The notes below the pieces were generated by a model. That model saw nothing but the letters and a program-made list of their open reading frames with translations. It made no database searches and was not told the DNA's origin. 64,000 nucleotides of DNA from Fremontodendron californicum (lineage: Eukaryota; Streptophyta; Magnoliopsida; Malvales; Malvaceae). Positions 24,864 to 37,520 of the stretch are shown here, piece after piece. The stretch is taken from positions 134,001 to 198,000 of the forward strand of contig JAULJL010000025.1 of assembly GCA_030761205.1 (NCBI GenBank), read 5' to 3'. Position numbers and translations under genes: made by a program. The number at the start of each line of letters is the position of its first letter. Position 1 is the stretch's first letter.

Positions 24864-25605
24864 TTAAGGGAATCTATTCCCTGTCTTTTGTCCTATTACA
24901 ATTTGAATTAAAGCTGAGACAGTATTTGTACATTTGTCCGTTGTGAATTTTGAAAAGATTCTTGAAAATATTCCTGTTTTCTTTCCAGACTCTTTTTTTT
25001 TTTTTTTACACTTTGTCTTGTTTTTCCGACAATTTGTGTCATCATTTCGTCTTTGATTTGCCTGTAATAACTTCATCATCTGCCAGGTTTATGGTCTTGT
25101 TAGAGGATATTGGGGATTTGTCTTCTTCTAAGTCAGAGTCTATCGAGCTGATCATTTCTGCCATCAGTTTCTTGTATTCTTTTTTGGTCCTGGCTTGTGC
25201 TAGGAGTGAACTAGCATTTGTTTTAGCCTGAAAACATCTGGCTGTATCTTGATCTGGTGCTGCAGATTTGCAAAATTGTGGATTTTGTTGAAGCATTCAT
25301 TGAGAAATTGTGAGTTATATTTTTCTTCATTAAATTTGTCCCACCACTTGGTTTTGAACTTGCGGATAATCAATGGTACTCCCATCTGGTTATCTATTAT
25401 GTATGCATATTCCCAGGACGTAATCCATGAGATACATAATTTTGAGAAGAAGGGGATGTAATTGTTTTTGATCTTCTTCTGGTTGGAATTTTGAAATGAA
25501 TTGATCATAAAAAAAGATCAAATTTATTTGGTAGTATTTCTCTGAAAAGTCCATACCAATTCCACCAGTGTTGAAACCAGTATGAAAATTTGTATTGGGC
25601 ACCAA
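24864..25605 (-). pseudogene. Caulimovirid-like polyprotein fragment (minus strand, decayed)
   Basis: Overlapping minus-strand open frames at 25390-25605, 25200-25508, 25042-25296 and 24864-25079 together look like one decayed reading frame broken by frameshifts. Visible motifs include KWWDKFN with an upstream hydrophobic and aromatic stretch, and a later lysine/glutamate-rich segment (LLAQARTKKEYKKLMAEM) ending in an acidic serine-rich patch. This pattern fits the capsid-side part of Florendovirus-like endogenous polyproteins. Orientation is opposite to the protease-like fragment at 24261-24560, so the locus is rearranged or holds two insertions. I did not reconstruct a joined frame. Confidence 0.5.
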
Positions 25606-25683
25606 ATTTAAAAAATATGAGCCATGAATGCCGAATGTGCTTGTTATTGAACAGATTGAACCAAGTGCCCTTCATTTGTTATG

Positions 25684-25990
25684 TAACAATTACAATTACA
25701 TAGATATATTACATAGATACATTACAATTACATAGATATATTAAAATTACATAGATATTACAATTACATATATATATATATATTACAATTACATAGATAT
25801 ATTACATAGATACATTACAATTACATAGATATATTACATAAATATATTACAATTACATAGATATATTACATAGATATATTACATAAATATATTACAATTA
25901 CATAGATATATTACAACTACAAAGATATATTATCTATGTAATTATATCTATGTAATTTTATGTAATATATCTATGTAATTGTAATATTAT
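25684..25990. repeat. 19-bp satellite array
   Basis: Mainly forward units with 13-bp variants, turning to reverse near 25930. It separates the caulimovirid-like relic from the 89-bp repeat block. Confidence 0.92.
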
Positions 25991-26325
25991 CAAACTCGTT
26001 TCCTTAAGACGGGTCGAGCCTTGATTAGTCAGGGAACTCCATTTAAGGAAAAAATCTTCAATTTTCTTCTCTTGCAAATCGAACTTGTTTCCTTAAGATA
26101 GGTCGAGCCTTGATTAGTCAGGGAACAGAATTTAAGGACAAAATCTTCTATTTTCTTCTTTTGCAAATCGAACTCGTTTTCTTAAGATGGGTCGAACCTT
26201 GATTAGTCAGGGAACTCAATTTAAGGATAAAATCTTCTAGTTTCTTCTCTTGGAAATTGAACTCATTTTCTTAAGACGGATCGAGCCTTGACTAGTCAAG
26301 GAACTCAATTTAAGGACAAAATATT
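25991..26325 (+). repeat. 89-90-bp tandem repeat, four units
   Basis: Repeats anchored at 25992, 26082, 26171 and 26260, with spacings of 90, 89 and 89 bp. Each carries CTTAAGA.GG.TCGA.CCTTGA followed by AGTCA.GGAAC and TTTAAGGA. The units are diverged, so the array is not new. It lies upstream of an LTR start at 26543 and may be the 3'-untranslated minisatellite of a Tat/Ogre-like element. Confidence 0.85.
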
Positions 26326-26542
26326 CTATTTACAGCTGTTTATCAGGGAAAAAAAACCATAAATAAAAATAAAAATGAAAATGTAAATGAAAAAAAATGA
26401 AAATGAAAAAAAAAAGAACAAGAAAAAAAAATGAAAACTCCCTTTCCTTTCCTTCACATGAGATTTCACTAATCGAACAAAATTAGTGTTTATTTATCTT
26501 TGTCTGATTCTTGATTCTGAACAATAGCCAAAGTGAGGCAGT
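26326..26542 (+). other. Adenine-rich region up to an LTR start
   Basis: Contains A-rich AAATGAAAATG repeats (about 26360-26430) and ends with a purine-rich AAAGTGAGGCAGT immediately before TGTAGACACC. The latter is where a polypurine tract would lie if an LTR begins at 26543. No coding potential is seen. Confidence 0.5.
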
Positions 26543-26560
26543 TGTAGACACCTAATTTTG
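26543..26560 (+). mobile_element. Truncated LTR start, TGTAGACACC family
   Basis: Only about 18 bp of the LTR (same start as 3017 and 20079) remain before satellite resumes. The purine-rich bases upstream support a 3' LTR in plus orientation, cut by rearrangement. Confidence 0.55.
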
Positions 26561-26692
26561 TGTAATGTAATATATTTGTAATATGTTTGAAGTAATTATC
26601 TATGTAATTCTAATGTTTTTATATAAATAGAAACAAATATAGATATATTACAATTACACACATATATTACAATTACATAGATATATTACATA
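26561..26692. repeat. Short satellite stretch
   Basis: A short run of forward and variant 19-bp units separating two retroelement relics. Confidence 0.85.
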
Positions 26693-26693
26693 G

Positions 26694-26862
26694 AACCCTG
26701 CGGAATTTCCTCTTTACTCTTACCCATATCCTCCAACATTTTCAACAATTTGGCGAGTTGTTCTTTTATTTCCCGGATTTCATGTCTACATTCCTCTTGG
26801 TTGCGTTCCAAAGCACCCAATCGTTCCTCCGATTCATTCCTCATATCTCGAACCCCTTTCAT
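26694..26862 (-). pseudogene. gag: Gag N-terminal coiled-coil remnant (Tat/Ogre-like)
   Basis: On the minus strand an ATG at 26862 opens 56 codons without a stop until satellite cuts it off at 26694. The peptide is highly charged with heptad-like spacing (HEIREIKEQLAKLLKMLEDM), as in the N-terminal coiled coil of gag proteins of Tat/Ogre-type elements. The upstream side (26863-28148) looks like a long untranslated leader. Family assignment is inference; being a truncated retroelement gag is more secure than the clade. Confidence 0.5.
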
Positions 26863-28148
26863 GCAAATGAAAATGTCATGAGATTAAGAATACAATTATG
26901 CATGTACAGACTCTATTCCTATGTGCATGAATATATTGATGATTAATGCATGAACATATACAGAGAAATTATGATGACTATGTATGCTATGGGTGCAATC
27001 TAATGCCAACATGATGCATAAAAAAATGAATAAATTGATGCACATGTATATACAAATAATGACTATGTATGTCATAAACATATTTTACAATGAATGACCA
27101 TGCATGCTATGATGTCAAAATGATACATGCTAAGACTAAATGAATTAATACAAAGGTAGGTACAAAGAATGACCATGTATATCACAAATGTATTCTACAA
27201 TGAATAACCATGCATGTTAGGACTGTGACATGATGTCAACATGATACAAATAAGTTAACCAATGATTACACGAAATTGGTGGGACCTAAATCTTGATAAT
27301 TCAAAAATCTCATTATGCAAGATTTGCCTCCAAATTTATGATTTTTTTTTAAACATGTTTTTTCTTTGAAAAACCAATCATATTATTTCCAAAAGAATTT
27401 CGGACTAATGGATCCTACTATGGTACCATATGCAAATGTTCATACTACACTACTGGTTTTATGAAATTACCAACTGTTTATTGCAAAAACGAGATAAATA
27501 ATACAATAAAAAATGTAAATGCTCTATTCACACATGTATGAAATGTGCAAAATGCAAAAATGCTAGAAAAAGGATTTTTATTTTTTTCAAACAATTAATG
27601 AATATTCTGCCCCGACAAATATCTACTTATATAGGTATCACAGTGCCTTTGGGATGGATTATCATATTTATTACGGGCGATGTACGTACATCGTTGCCCG
27701 ATCTACCATACTTATTCAGAGTGTAAAATAGGTAATAAAAGGTTTAGAAATGTCCCTCCATGTATTCCTATCTTCGGTATCTAACAGAAATCCTGCATGG
27801 CTTCGCCTAGGTTCACTATATGAAGGTGAATCGGTTCTAAGGCCCCAGATTGTTCCTCACTATCGCCGGTGAAGGCTAGTAAGGCACCTCGATAAAAGCG
27901 GGTTCAATTCGTTAGAGCGTATTTTCCTATGCCCGTACGGAGGATTATCACGAAGGAAATAGGTACTTTATACTCCGAAAGTGTTTCACTAGCCCATACG
28001 GAGGATCAATCACGAAGCCGTAGTTACTTTACTCCCACTTAAAAGGACGGAACCCGGGTAGAGAGTTCATGTTATGCAAAAGCAAATACAGTGTGTGCGG
28101 AGGAACAAAACAAACCTGTCATCACCTATTCTACACCCTTTATTCTAA
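26863..28148 (-). mobile_element. Probable retroelement 5' leader upstream of the gag remnant
   Basis: About 1.3 kb of non-satellite DNA. 26940-27260 contains degenerate 85-110-bp repeats with GACTATGTATG and CCATGCATG motifs (anchors near 26976, 27061 and 27171). 27640-28130 is less AT-rich and carries two related pieces, CCCGTACGGAGGAT (about 27931) and CCCATACGGAGGAT (about 27994). No open frame is convincing. Reading it as the leader of the minus-strand gag is inference from position. Confidence 0.45.
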
Positions 28149-31100
28149 ATACATAGATATATTACATGTAATATATAATGTTTTCGAATTACATTGATCT
28201 ATTAGAATTACATAGATACATTTGATATATATATATATATATATATATTACAATTACATAGATATATTACACATAGATAATATATTACAATTACATAGAT
28301 ATATTATAATCACATAAATATATAGATATATTTCAATTACATTTATATAGATATATTACAATTACATAGATATATTACAATTACATAGATACATTACAAT
28401 TACATAGATAGATATATATATATATATATATATATTATAATATATCTATATATTACAATTACATAGATATATTACATAGATATATTATAATATATCTATG
28501 TAATTGTAATATATCTATGTGGAATTTTTTATATATCTATGCAATTATAATATATCTATGTAATTGTAATATATCTATGTAATTGTAATGTATTTATGTA
28601 ATTGTAATATCTATGTAATATATCTATGTAATTGTAATATATTTAACAGTGTTAATGTAATATATCTAAGTAATTGTAATATATCTATGTAATTGTAATA
28701 TATAAATATATGTATATATTACAATTACATAGATTTAATTACAATTACATAGATATATTACATAGATAGGGAATTGTAATATATTTGTGTAATTGTAATA
28801 TATTTGTGTACTTGTAATATATTTATGTAATTGTAATATATCTACTGTAACAGTAATATATCTATGTTTGAAATATATTTATGTAATTGTAATATATCTA
28901 TGTAATTGTAATATATCTATATAATATATTATCTATGTAATTATAATATATCTATGTAGTTTTAATATATCCATGTAATTGTAATATGTCTATGTAACTA
29001 TAATATATCTTTGTAGTTGTAATATATCTATGTAATTGTAATATATTTATGTAATATATCTATGTAATATTACATAGATACATTATTAATTGTAATATAT
29101 TTATGTAATTGTAATATATCTACGTAATATATTATCTATGTAATTATAATATATCTATATAGTTTCAATATATCTATGTAATTGTAATATATCTATTTAA
29201 TTGTAATATATTTATGTTATTGTAATATATCTATGTAATTGTAAATATATTTATGTAATTGTAATATATCTATGTAATTGTAATATATTACTGAAAATAT
29301 TAGAATTACTGAAAACATTAGATATTACATGAATACATTAGAATTACTGAAAACATTAGATAATGTAATTACAAAGATATATTACATGTATATATTTATC
29401 TATGTAATTGTAATATATCTATGTAATTGTAAATATATTACAATTACTGTATTAGATATATTACTGAAAATATTAGAATTACAGAAAACATTAGATATTA
29501 CATGAATACTTTAGAATTACTGAAAACATTAGATAATGTAATTACAAAGATATATTACATGTATATATTTATCTATGTAATTGTAATATATCTATATAAT
29601 ATTACATAGATATATTACATAAATATATTTATTACAATTACATAGATATATTACAATTACATAGATATACTACAGTTACATAGATATATCTATGTAATTG
29701 TAATATATTTCTGTAATTGTAATATATCTATGTAATTGTAAAATAATGGTGTAATTTATTTATTATCTATGTAATTGTATTATATTTATGTAATTGTAAC
29801 ATATTTATGTAATTGTAATATATTATCTATGTAATTATAATATATCTATGTAATTGTAGTACATTTATGTAATTGCAATATATATATATATATATATATA
29901 TCTATGTAATTGTAATATATCTATGTAATTCTAATATATTTATGTAATATATCTATGTAATATATGTTTTTGAATTACATTGATATATTCGAATTACATA
30001 GATATATAGATGTATTTATGTAATTGTAATATATTTATGTATTTATAATATATCTGTGTAATATATCTATTACAATTACAATTACAATTACATAGATATA
30101 ATATATCTATATATCTATGCAATTGCATCTATGTATTACAATTATATCTATGTAATTGTAATATTTTTGTTATTGTAATATATCTATGTAATTGTAATAT
30201 ATCTATGTAATTGTAATATATCTATGTTATTGTAATATATTTATGTAATATATATTAAAATTGCATAAATACATAGATATATTATTATAATTACATAAAT
30301 ATATTACAATTACATATATATATATATATATTACAATTACATATATATTAGAATTACATAGATATATCCAATTATATCAATGTAATATATTTATGTACTT
30401 GTAATATCTATGTAATTGTAATATCTATGTAATTGTAGTATATATCGATGTTACAATTACATAGATATATTACAATTGTCTATGTAATTTTAATATATCT
30501 ATGTAATTGTAATGTATCTATGAAATATATCTATGTAATTGTAATATATCTATGAAACTATAGTATATCTATGTAATATATCCAATGTATCTATGTAATA
30601 TATCTATGTGATACATTATAATATAATATATCTATGTAATAGTCATATATCTATGTAATTGTAATATATCTATGTACTTGTAATATATTTATGTACTATA
30701 AAATATCTATGTAATTGTAATTGTAATATATTTGTGTAATTGTAATAAATGTATGTAATTGTAATATATACACAAATATATTACAATTAAATACATATAT
30801 TACAACTAAATAGATATATTACAATTACATAAATATATGCAATTATATAGATATATTATACAAATATATTACAATTATATAAATATTTTACAATTACATA
30901 GATATATTACAATTACAGAAAACATTAGATATAGTCATATAATATTTTCAGTAATTCTAATATATCTATGTAAAAGTAAGTTTTCAGTAATTGTAATATA
31001 TCTATGTAATTACTGAATACAAAAATATTACAATTACAAATATATATTAGATATTGCATGTATACATTAGAATTATATAGATAAATTACAATTACACAAA

Positions 31101-32863
31101 TATATTACAATTTCATAGATATATGACAATTACATAGATATATTACATCAGTAATTCTAATGTATACATGTAATATCTAATGTTTTCAGTAATTTTAATA
31201 TATACATGTAATATCTATGTAATTGTAATATATTTGTGTAATTACAATATATCTATGTAATTGTAATATATTGGTGTAATTTATTTATTATCTATGTAAT
31301 TGTATTATATCTATGTAATAGTGTTAATGTAATATATATATATGTAATTGTAATATATTTGTGTAATTGTATTTATGTAAATGTAATATATTTGTAATAT
31401 ATCTATGTAAATTACATTATTGTTTCTCAAAACATTAGATATTACAATTACATAGATAATATTACTATATATATTACAATTACATAAATATATTTCAATT
31501 ACATAGATATATTACAATTACAATTACAAAGAAATATTACAATTACATAGAGATATTATAATTCTATTTATGTAATTGTAATATATATCTATGTTATAGT
31601 AATATATCTATGTAATTGTTATATATATATATATATGTAATTGTAATATATCTTTGTAATTGTAATATATCAATGTAATTCTAATAGATATCTATGTTAT
31701 AGTAATATATCTATGTAATTGTAATATATATCTATGTAATTCTAATATATATCTATGTAACTGTAATATATGTATGTAATTGTAATATATGTATGTAATA
31801 TATCTATGTTATTGTAATATATTTATGTAATTGTAATATATCTTTGTAATTGTAATATATTACAACCACAATTACATGTATATTATAATTACTTAAATAT
31901 ATGACAATTACATAGATATATTACATAAATATATTACAATTACACATATATATATATATTACAATTACAAAGATATACTACAGTTACATTGATATATTAC
32001 AATTACATAGATATATTACATAGATACATTACAATTACATAGATATATTAAAATTACATAGATATATTACAATTACATAGATAATATATTACATAGATAT
32101 ATTACAATTACATAAATATATTACAATTAATATTGTATCTATGTAATATTACATAGATATATTACATAAATATATTACAATTACATAGATATATTACAAC
32201 TACAAAGATATATTATAGTTACATAGATATATTACAATTACATAGAATTACATAGATATATTAAAATTACATAGATATATTACAATTACATAGATATATT
32301 ATAATTACATAGATAATATATTACATAGATATATCTATGTAATTGTAATATATATATATATATGTAATTGTAATACATTTATGTAATTGTAAATATATCT
32401 ATGTAATTGTAATATATCTATGTAATTGTAATATATCTTTGTAATTGTAATTATGTAATATATCTATGTAATTGTAATAGTATATCTATGTAATAAATAC
32501 ATTAGAATTACTGAAAACATTAGATAATATAATTACATAGATATATATATTACAATTACATAGATACATTACAATTACATAGATATAGTAAAATTACATA
32601 GATATATTACAATTACATAGATATATTACACATTTATATATTATTATATGTTATATATCTATATAATTGTAATATATCTATATAAATGTAATATATCTAT
32701 GTAATTGTAATATATCTATGTAATATATATATATATATATATCTATGTAACTGTAATATATGTATATAATATATATCATATGTAATATATTACAATTACA
32801 TAGATATATATATATATATATATGTAATTGTAATATATCTATGTAATTGTAATATATCTATGT
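28149..32863. repeat. 19-bp satellite array
   Basis: 4.7 kb of satellite, mostly reverse orientation from 28490 to 30000 with forward blocks elsewhere. It contains long (AT)n runs (about 28229, 28407, 29880, 32800). A roughly 172-bp direct duplication with ATTACTGAAAAC units lies at about 29290-29575. The block 32490-32820 is closely similar to 49160-49520. No gene is seen. Confidence 0.92.
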
Positions 32864-34690
32864 TGTTGCAACCTAAAAAATAACGAGTCTCATCGCAAGA
32901 TTTTATTATTTGTTAGGTGTGACATTAAAAAAAACCGAGAAAAAGTCGACTTAATTCCTCTAGAAAAATGAAGGTTTTGAAAATGATCTTGAAAATGACA
33001 TGGAGTCGCCACCAATCTTTTTTAGCTAGGTGTGATCGGCCACCTATTAAAACCGATTTTATAAAATATTTTAAAAATTAATTAAAATATTTTTAAAACC
33101 AATTTCAAGTCTGCGTTTTAAAACCAGAGAAATCAAAGAAGCGGGTTCGGGAGTCGGTTACGTACGGGGAAGGATTAGCACCCGCACAACGCCCGTATAA
33201 ACCGGTACCTTATTAATCGTGTGTTATCTCAAGTCTCGGTAAAAATCGGTTTTAAATTTAGTATTTCAAGTTAATTCCCAATTTAAAGAAAAATAATTCC
33301 ATTTTTAATTGAAAATGATACGGAATTTATAAATTCAAAATTTTCCTATATTCCCCAACAAACGTGGAAAATATAGAAATTTTTATTAATTTTCGAAAAT
33401 TTTCCGAATCATTCTCTTTTTAAAGAAGATATTCTGTTATTAATAATAATTGATGATATCCTCCCCAGCAAACCCGGCAGAGAACTCATGAATTATTTTA
33501 ACTCGGGAATATCTTTATTTTATTGAAAATCATTATCTTTTTTTGAAAACATTTAAAAGAAATGAATATGTATATGCATGGCATAAATAAAATGACATAG
33601 CAAAATCTAAATAATATAATGCAACCTAAATGACATGACATGATTTGAATGCCTTAGCATAGTCTAAAAGAAATGAAATATCCTAAGTTATATGATATAT
33701 TCTAAATGAAATTAAATGACCTATGTAACATAATACATTCTATATGAAATGCAATATCCTAAGTCATATGATATGATCTAAATGAAATAAAATATTCTAG
33801 ATGACATAATATATCCTAAATGAAATGAAATGACCTAGGTAATATAATATATTCTACATGAAATGCAATATCCTAAGTCATATGATATAATCTAAATGAA
33901 ATAAAATATTATAGATGACATAATATATCCTAAATGAAATGAAATGATTTAAATGACATGACAAAGATGAATGATATGGCATATAATTTAAATGACATGG
34001 AATAAAATAATGCTATCATATAATATGCATGAAAATAAAAATAATAATGCATGAACATAGTATATACTAAATAAAAATAACTAAATAAAAGCATAGGATA
34101 TCATGAAATATTCAAAACCATATAATTAACCATATAACATAAAAAAATATATAAATCAAAATAATAACAATATCATAGAAATTATTATAGCAAGAATCAC
34201 ATATTATATAAAATGCATGAATATGGAAAATGCAATGCATGAAATGTATTTTTTTTCCTTTAATTAAGGAAATCGTATATCTAAAAAGATATCCGGCTAC
34301 CTTAGGAAAATATGTCAAATTAAATATTCTAAAACCAAAATACTTTGTGATTGTTTGAAAACAATTTTGAAAAGCTTGAATTAAAAATAAAAACTGGGTT
34401 AATTTTTTTAAAATGGCTCTAATTTTCCAAGTTTAAAAATCCGGACTTGACTACCCTTAACCCGAGACTTGAAAAACCATTTTTAGAGTTTAAAAAGGCT
34501 TAGAAACTACCCTAAGTCAGTAGCTAACCCTCCTAATCAGTCCACTCTAAGTAACTTAACCAAACCAGAAAAATGATTTTTCTTTAAATTCAATTCTGAC
34601 TCCACTGTCCAGTTTTAAGCCACGATTTTTTACCCTATTTTTAAAAATTCAAACAATTCTGAAAAAAAATGATTCAGGACATGTAAAACT
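32864..34690 (+). mobile_element. Tat/Ogre-like LTR fragment 1
   Basis: Starts TGTTGCAACC and contains ATGGAGTCGCCACCAATC (about 33000), GTGTGATCGGCCACC (about 33031), and the core CGGGTTCGGGAGTCGGTTAC (33142-33161) followed by GGGGAAGGATTAGCACCC. These motifs are typical of LTRs of Tat/Ogre Ty3/gypsy elements in dicots, as I recall them. The block is paralogous to 42314-43680 and, more distantly, to 40430-40700. A 114-bp tandem repeat region lies inside. It has no coding sequence and no recognised partner LTR. Confidence 0.65.
33660..33960 (+). repeat. 114-bp tandem repeat inside LTR fragment 1
   Basis: Anchors CTATGTAACATAATA (33721) and CTAGGTAATATAATA (33835) are 114 bp apart, each followed by a TGAAATGCAATATCCTAAGT motif. 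The paralogous fragment at 42314 lacks this whole block: about 480 bp here (33553-34031) against about 40 bp there. Confidence 0.75.
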
Positions 34691-36535
34691 ACATGGAAAA
34701 AAATCGGCTTAATTTTCTGATTAAAGATGAATTCCTAGAAAAATCGGAAATATACGAGTACTGGGTGAAAAAAAACTGCTTTGCCAAAATACATTTTTGC
34801 CTTTGATAAAATCATTTAAAAATCAAAGTAAAAATATTTAAAACTCAAAAATGACTCACAAACAGTAGCTAGGACTTTTTAAAAGTTAGATAAAAATTGG
34901 CTAAGTAAAAAAAAAAATCACAAAGGTAGAATAATTAATTTGACAAACTTTAATTTTCCACAAGTGTGCTCAAGAGAGCATGACTTTGAATCATTAATTG
35001 GCTCAAGTCATTATTCAAGTGGCATGAACATGAAATGCATGAACCAATACAGCAAACATAATACATGAAATGCATGGATTAAAACCTAAATGTCATGAAA
35101 AAATGCATGGCATTCATAAAATGACCTAGACCTAAATGAACTTGCATGGCATTTAATGCAACCTAGACCTAAAATGCATGAACATGCATGGCAAATAAAC
35201 CTAACTTAAGAACTAAAATATGCATGGCATTTTCACAAACACAAAGCATGCTTAAACCAAAAACTCAACCAAATATCATGCAAATGCTAACCTATCAACT
35301 AACATGGCAAGAATGCACATAAAATGCAAAAATTCCAAGGGTGGCCGAACGGAATAATGTGACTAGCAAATATGGCATTTTCACAAACACTTGGTATACT
35401 AACACGCTCAACTAAATCAAATGTGATGCAAATGGAAAAACCTACCAACTAACATGGCAAAAATGCAACACATAATGCAAAACACATGGAGTAGCCAAAT
35501 GGCCTCAAGCTCCAACAACCATGGCATTTTCACAAACACTTGGTATACTAACATGCTCAACTAAAATATAACACTCAAATTATGCAAAAACCATACAAGC
35601 ATTTTCACAAACACTTAATATACTAAATCTAAAACATGCTCAACTAAGATATAAAACTCAAATCATGCAAAGACCACACAAGCATTTTCACAAACACTTG
35701 ATATACTAAATCTAAAACATGCTCAAATTTAAACATTATGAAAACAGAAAATTAAAAATGCAAAAACATGATATTTAAAACATAAATGGCAACAAACAAA
35801 GCAACCAAATTAAAATATAACTCAACATTATGAAGTAAAATAACATTTAAAACACCAAGATCAAAGAAAATAACATAAACAATATGGTAAAATAAACCAA
35901 AACAGCAACTTAAATAAATAATGTAGGCCATTTGGCCATGGTGAGTATATTGTAAAAAAAAATGTAAAAAATATATTTAAGAAAGAGATGAAGGAAGAAC
36001 TTAAGAAGAACAATAAAAAAAAACATTTATTTTATATGGAAACTCACCAAATAGTAATCAAAATAGCAAAAACAAGAATGGAAAATCAAGAAAGTGCAAG
36101 AGTTGGTGCTCAAGAGCAACCTCAAAAAGCTATTTTTCAAGCTTTATCTCTTCAAACTTTCCTTTCCTTTATTTTCTAAACTTTTCTTTTTTGCTTTCAA
36201 CCAAGGAGAGAAAAAACTAAGTAAATACCAAAAGAACTCAGCAAAATGAAATGAAAAAATGAATTTTCTGCCTCCCCACTAGTGATGGCCGAATGGATCC
36301 TAAAAAGCTCAAGGATGTTGTCATTTTTTGTGTAACCAATTTTCCATCAAATGGCTAATAATTCAAGGTAAAAAAATCATGAAATTACCACCTTTAGATT
36401 AGCATCTCAGCTATCTCAAATTACAGCTGTTCAAGAATAATGTTGACATCTCTCTTGGCCTATGTGGCTTAATCACCATGGCTTGATAAAAGAGAATCTC
36501 TAACTAACTCTTGATTTTTAAACAATTTTGATTTT
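34691..36535. other. Non-satellite region with degenerate GCATTTTCACAAACACTT repeats
   Basis: AT-rich retroelement-like DNA downstream of LTR fragment 1. 35220-35720 holds a degenerate minisatellite: GGCATTTTCACAAACAC near 35227, 35376 and 35523 and AGCATTTTCACAAACACTT near 35598 and 35680, most followed by a TATACTAA and CATGCTCAA motif. The 63-codon frame at 35988-36179 has low-complexity lysine-rich start codons and no recognisable domain. Probably untranslated retroelement sequence. Confidence 0.5.
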
Positions 36536-37520
36536 TTACAATTACATAGACATATTACAATTACATAGATACATTACAATTACATAGATATATTACATAG
36601 ATATCTATGTAATATAATTGCACTACATAAATATATCTATGTAATTGTAATAATATATGTAATTGTAATATATCTATGTAATTGTAATATATTTATGTAA
36701 TTATAATATATCTATGTTATTGTAATATATTTATGTAATTGTAATATATTTGTGTAATTGTAATATATTTAAGTAACTGTAGTACATTTATGTAATTGTA
36801 ATATCTATGTAATTGTAATATATCTATGTAACTGTAATATATCTGTTACATTCATATATTATTACAATTATATAGATATATATGTAATTGTAATATATAT
36901 CAATACAATTGTAATATATCTATGTAATTGTAATATATCTATGTAATTGTAATATTATGTAATTATATCTATGTAATTGTAATATATCTATGTAATTCTA
37001 TGTAATTGTAATATATCTATGTAATTGTAATATATCTATATAACTATAATATATCTTTGTAGTTGTAATATATCTATGTAATTGTAATATGTTTATGAAA
37101 TATATCTATGTAATATTACTTAGATACATTATTAATTGTAATATATTTATGTAATTGTAATATATATATGTAATATATTATCTATATAATTGTAATATAT
37201 CTATGTAATTTTAATATATCTAAGTAATTATAGTGTATCTATGTAATTGTAATATATCTATGTAATTGAAATGTATCTATGTAATTGTAATATATCTATG
37301 TAATTATAATGTATCTATGTAATATATCTATTACATAAATGTATTACAATTACATAGATATATTACAATTACATAGATATATTACAATTACATAAATATA
37401 TTACAATTACATAGATATATATTACAATTACAATTATATAGATATATTACTATTACATAGATATATTACAATTACATAAATATATTACAATTACATAGAT
37501 AATATATTACATAAATATAT
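36536..37520. repeat. 19-bp satellite array
   Basis: Mixed orientation. 36911-37467 is duplicated at 38860-39416 in direct orientation with near identity (offset 1,949). Confidence 0.92.

Noticed and set aside
27538..27726. 62-codon plus-strand frame
   Set aside because: It lies in a probable retroelement leader, has no domain or supporting context, and is within the length expected by chance.
34112..34318. Hydrophobic minus-strand frames at 34112-34318 and 43007-43246
   Set aside because: They are homologous because the two LTR fragments are paralogous, but they are rich in isoleucine/tyrosine from AT bias, differ by frameshifts, and lack any known domain.
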